Assembly: GCA_039583705.1 (NCBI GenBank)
Contig: JAVKSM010000136.1
Span: forward strand, 1 to 7,133
Length of the DNA: 7,133 nt
Origin: JAVKSM01 sp039583705
Lineage (GTDB): Bacteria > Actinomycetota > Actinomycetes > Mycobacteriales > Pseudonocardiaceae
Direction: 5' to 3'
Positions 6,080 to 7,133 of this stretch are shown piece by piece (the first letter of the stretch is position 1; every line of letters begins with the position of its first letter). Position numbers and translations under genes: made by a program. Below the pieces are notes generated by a model. That model made no database searches. It saw nothing but the letters and a program-made list of their open reading frames with translations, and was not told the DNA's origin.

Positions 6080-6630
6080 CGGACGCTGGCTTCGACCAGG
6101 TCGAGCACCCGGCCGAGTTTCTCGGCAGGCAGGCCCGTCGCGAGGTGGGACACCAGGCCCTCGAGGAGCAGTTCGAGGTAGGCGGCGAGCACGTCGAGGT
6201 CGACATCGCCGCGCAGCGCGCCAGCGTCCCGCTGGCGCTGCAGCCGGGCTCGAGCCGCGGCGGTCAGGGTGGCGGACCTGCGTTCCCAGGCCACCCGGAA
6301 GTCCGGGTCGGTGCGAAGCCGGCGGGAGATCTCCAGCCAGCTTCCGAGCCACTCGGCGGGTTCGTTGGCGAGCAGCTCGCGCATGACTTGGACGAGACCC
6401 TGCTTCGCGACGACCGCCGCCATCCGTTGCGCGTCGTCCTCGGCGAGCGCGAGGAACAGCGACTCCTTGTCCCGGAAGTGATGGAAGATCGCTCCCCGGG
6501 AGAGCCCGATGGTCTGCTCCAGCCGCCGCACGGTCGCGCCCTCGTAGCCGTGCCGGGCGAAGCACGCGCGTGCGCCGTCGAGGATATGGCGGCGTCGCGC
6601 AGCGAGGTGGTCGGCGCTGACGCGGGGCAT
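6073..6630 (-). CDS. acnR: TetR/AcrR-family repressor, AcnR-like
   Basis: This 185-residue protein has the standard TetR size. The N-terminal DNA-binding domain covers about 11-60, with the helix-turn-helix at 32-51 (ATVRRLEQTIGLSRGAIFHHF) followed by the usual RDKESLFLALAEDD helix. The rest (about 66-185) is the helical ligand and dimer domain. The pattern GA..CFA.HGYEGATVRRLE....SRGAIFHHF.DKE.LFLALA closely matches AcnR, the repressor of aconitase in Corynebacterium and its relatives as I remember them; this is recall, not an alignment. In those organisms acnR sits beside acn, but here the flanking genes are WXG100 and egtA, and no aconitase gene is in the window. TetR identity is firm; the AcnR assignment is moderate. 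The ATG at 6630 lacks a good Shine-Dalgarno site and lies 6 nt after a -10-like TAGCCT, suggesting a leaderless mRNA. Confidence 0.88.
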   Translation of the reverse strand: MPRVSADHLAARRRHILDGARACFARHGYEGATVRRLEQTIGLSRGAIFHHFRDKESLFLALAEDDAQRMAAVVAKQGLVQVMRELLANEPAEWLGSWLEISRRLRTDPDFRVAWERRSATLTAAARARLQRQRDAGALRGDVDLDVLAAYLELLLEGLVSHLATGLPAEKLGRVLDLVEASVRR

Positions 6631-6642
6631 CTTGCCAGGCTA
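6631..6642 (-). promoter_or_regulatory. -10 box of a probably leaderless tetR promoter
   Basis: On the - strand TAGCCT (6642-6637) fits the actinobacterial TANNNT -10 and ends 6 nt before the ATG (6630). Transcription would then start at or next to the A of the start codon. The six bases between (GGCAAG) are not a usable ribosome site at that spacing. No clear -35 box is visible. Confidence 0.45.
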
Positions 6643-6754
6643 GCCGCGTAACACGACGGACATACGTCTTGTGGGTGGTGCCCCCCGACCCGGTGCAGCG
6701 GTCAGGCCCGAGATGTAACGTCGGGGAGCAACCGATGGTCAAGGGGAGCGTGAG
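6643..6754. promoter_or_regulatory. Divergent regulatory spacer between tetR and egtA
   Basis: The spacer carries a + strand -10-like TAACGT at 6716-6721, with a weak GTGCAG at 6693-6698 17 nt upstream, giving an egtA leader of about 27 nt. Close to the tetR promoter is an imperfect dyad, CGTA...TACG (6647-6650 and 6663-6666), that could serve as an autoregulatory operator. GAC-GTAT-GTC occurs there on the - strand. None of this is strong on its own. Confidence 0.3.
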
Positions 6755-7133
6755 GTGCTACCGACCAGTCCCGGGCTCGCCTTGTCCGACGACGAGCCGG
6801 ACCGGAGGCCAGCCGTCCTCCGCGACCGCGCCGCCGCCGAGGCCTACGTCGCGTCGGTGTGCTTCAAGCACGGGCCGCCCCGGCTGCTCGGCGTCGAGCT
6901 GGAGTGGCTGGTGAACCATGCGGCCGACCCCTCCCGTCCCACCCGCCCCCGCGATCTCGTCGACGCCCTCGGCCCCCATACCCCGTCTTCCCTGCTCCCC
7001 GGCTCCGCTTCCCGGCCACTGCCCCGGGGCTCCACCGTCACGGTCGAGCCCGGCGGTCAGGTCGAGATCGCCAGCCCTCCGTTCGCCTCGGTGGCCGACC
7101 TGGTGGACACCGTCTCGGCGGACGTGGCCACCC
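6755..7133 (+). CDS. egtA: Glutamate-cysteine ligase EgtA, N-terminal part (runs off the window)
   Basis: The first 126 residues of an ergothioneine-pathway glutamate-cysteine ligase are present. The family's enzyme joins glutamate and cysteine with ATP in the cytoplasm to make gamma-glutamylcysteine, the thiol donor for ergothioneine. Recognisable family blocks are LLGVELEWLVNHAADP (about 45-60), with the acidic residues that line the metal and ATP site, and LPRGSTVTVEPGGQVEIASPP (about 88-108). The GTG at 6755 is chosen because AAGGGGAG lies 6 nt upstream and no better in-frame start precedes it. The frame is open to the right edge; full-length members have roughly 400-450 residues, so about two thirds is missing. 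The egtBCD genes would be expected downstream but are not in view. The divergent neighbour is the TetR gene; whether it regulates egtA is unknown. Confidence 0.85.
   Translation, partial: MLPTSPGLALSDDEPDRRPAVLRDRAAAEAYVASVCFKHGPPRLLGVELEWLVNHAADPSRPTRPRDLVDALGPHTPSSLLPGSASRPLPRGSTVTVEPGGQVEIASPPFASVADLVDTVSADVAT

Noticed and set aside
5948..6742. A 264-codon open frame on the - strand overlapping both the WXG100 and TetR genes
   Set aside because: Its product is an Arg/Pro/Ala-rich out-of-frame shadow; the TetR frame in the same DNA gives a complete recognisable protein.
1..7133. CRISPR arrays, rRNA, tRNA or riboswitches
   Set aside because: No regularly spaced direct repeats, tRNA cloverleaf or recognisable riboswitch core were seen on either strand.

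Overview
The window is high-GC DNA with strong G/C preference at third codon positions, GTG and TTG starts and purine-rich Shine-Dalgarno sites. It carries an EssC/EccC-type secretion ATPase, a WXG100 protein, an AcnR-like TetR regulator and the start of an ergothioneine gene (egtA). Together these point to an actinomycete chromosome. The genus cannot be fixed from sequence alone; a Micromonosporaceae-like or related filamentous actinobacterium is a guess.

Layout from left to right: (1) the last 38 codons of an unrecognised + strand gene (1-117); (2) a non-coding stretch with small dyads and a short AT-rich patch, ending in a 22-bp near-palindrome at 241-262; (3) the decayed remnant of an IS3-family insertion sequence on the - strand, with an intact OrfA, an OrfB broken by an in-frame stop and cut off before its DDE domain, and a recognisable terminal inverted repeat ending at 1019; (4) about 200 bp without a gene, ending in a hairpin that probably terminates the next gene; (5) a 1454-codon - strand gene for a membrane-anchored, multi-ATPase FtsK/SpoIIIE protein of the type VII secretion class; (6) a 185-bp divergent spacer; (7) a 98-aa WXG100-family protein on the + strand; (8) a TetR/AcrR regulator resembling AcnR on the - strand, separated from the WXG100 stop by only six bases; (9) a 124-bp divergent spacer; (10) the first 126 codons of egtA, the glutamate-cysteine ligase of ergothioneine synthesis, which runs off the right edge.

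The ATPase and WXG100 genes are the biological core. They look like motor and substrate of a compact type VII-like export module. No EccB, EccD, EccE or mycosin gene is visible in the window; the gene on each side is either an IS remnant or unrelated metabolism and regulation. The ATPase has an N-terminal ubiquitin-like-looking segment plus a degenerate FHA-like domain, an architecture closer to Firmicute EssC than to mycobacterial EccC. Only its first FtsK domain has canonical Walker motifs. The TetR regulator and egtA are divergently arranged and are probably housekeeping genes bordering the module.
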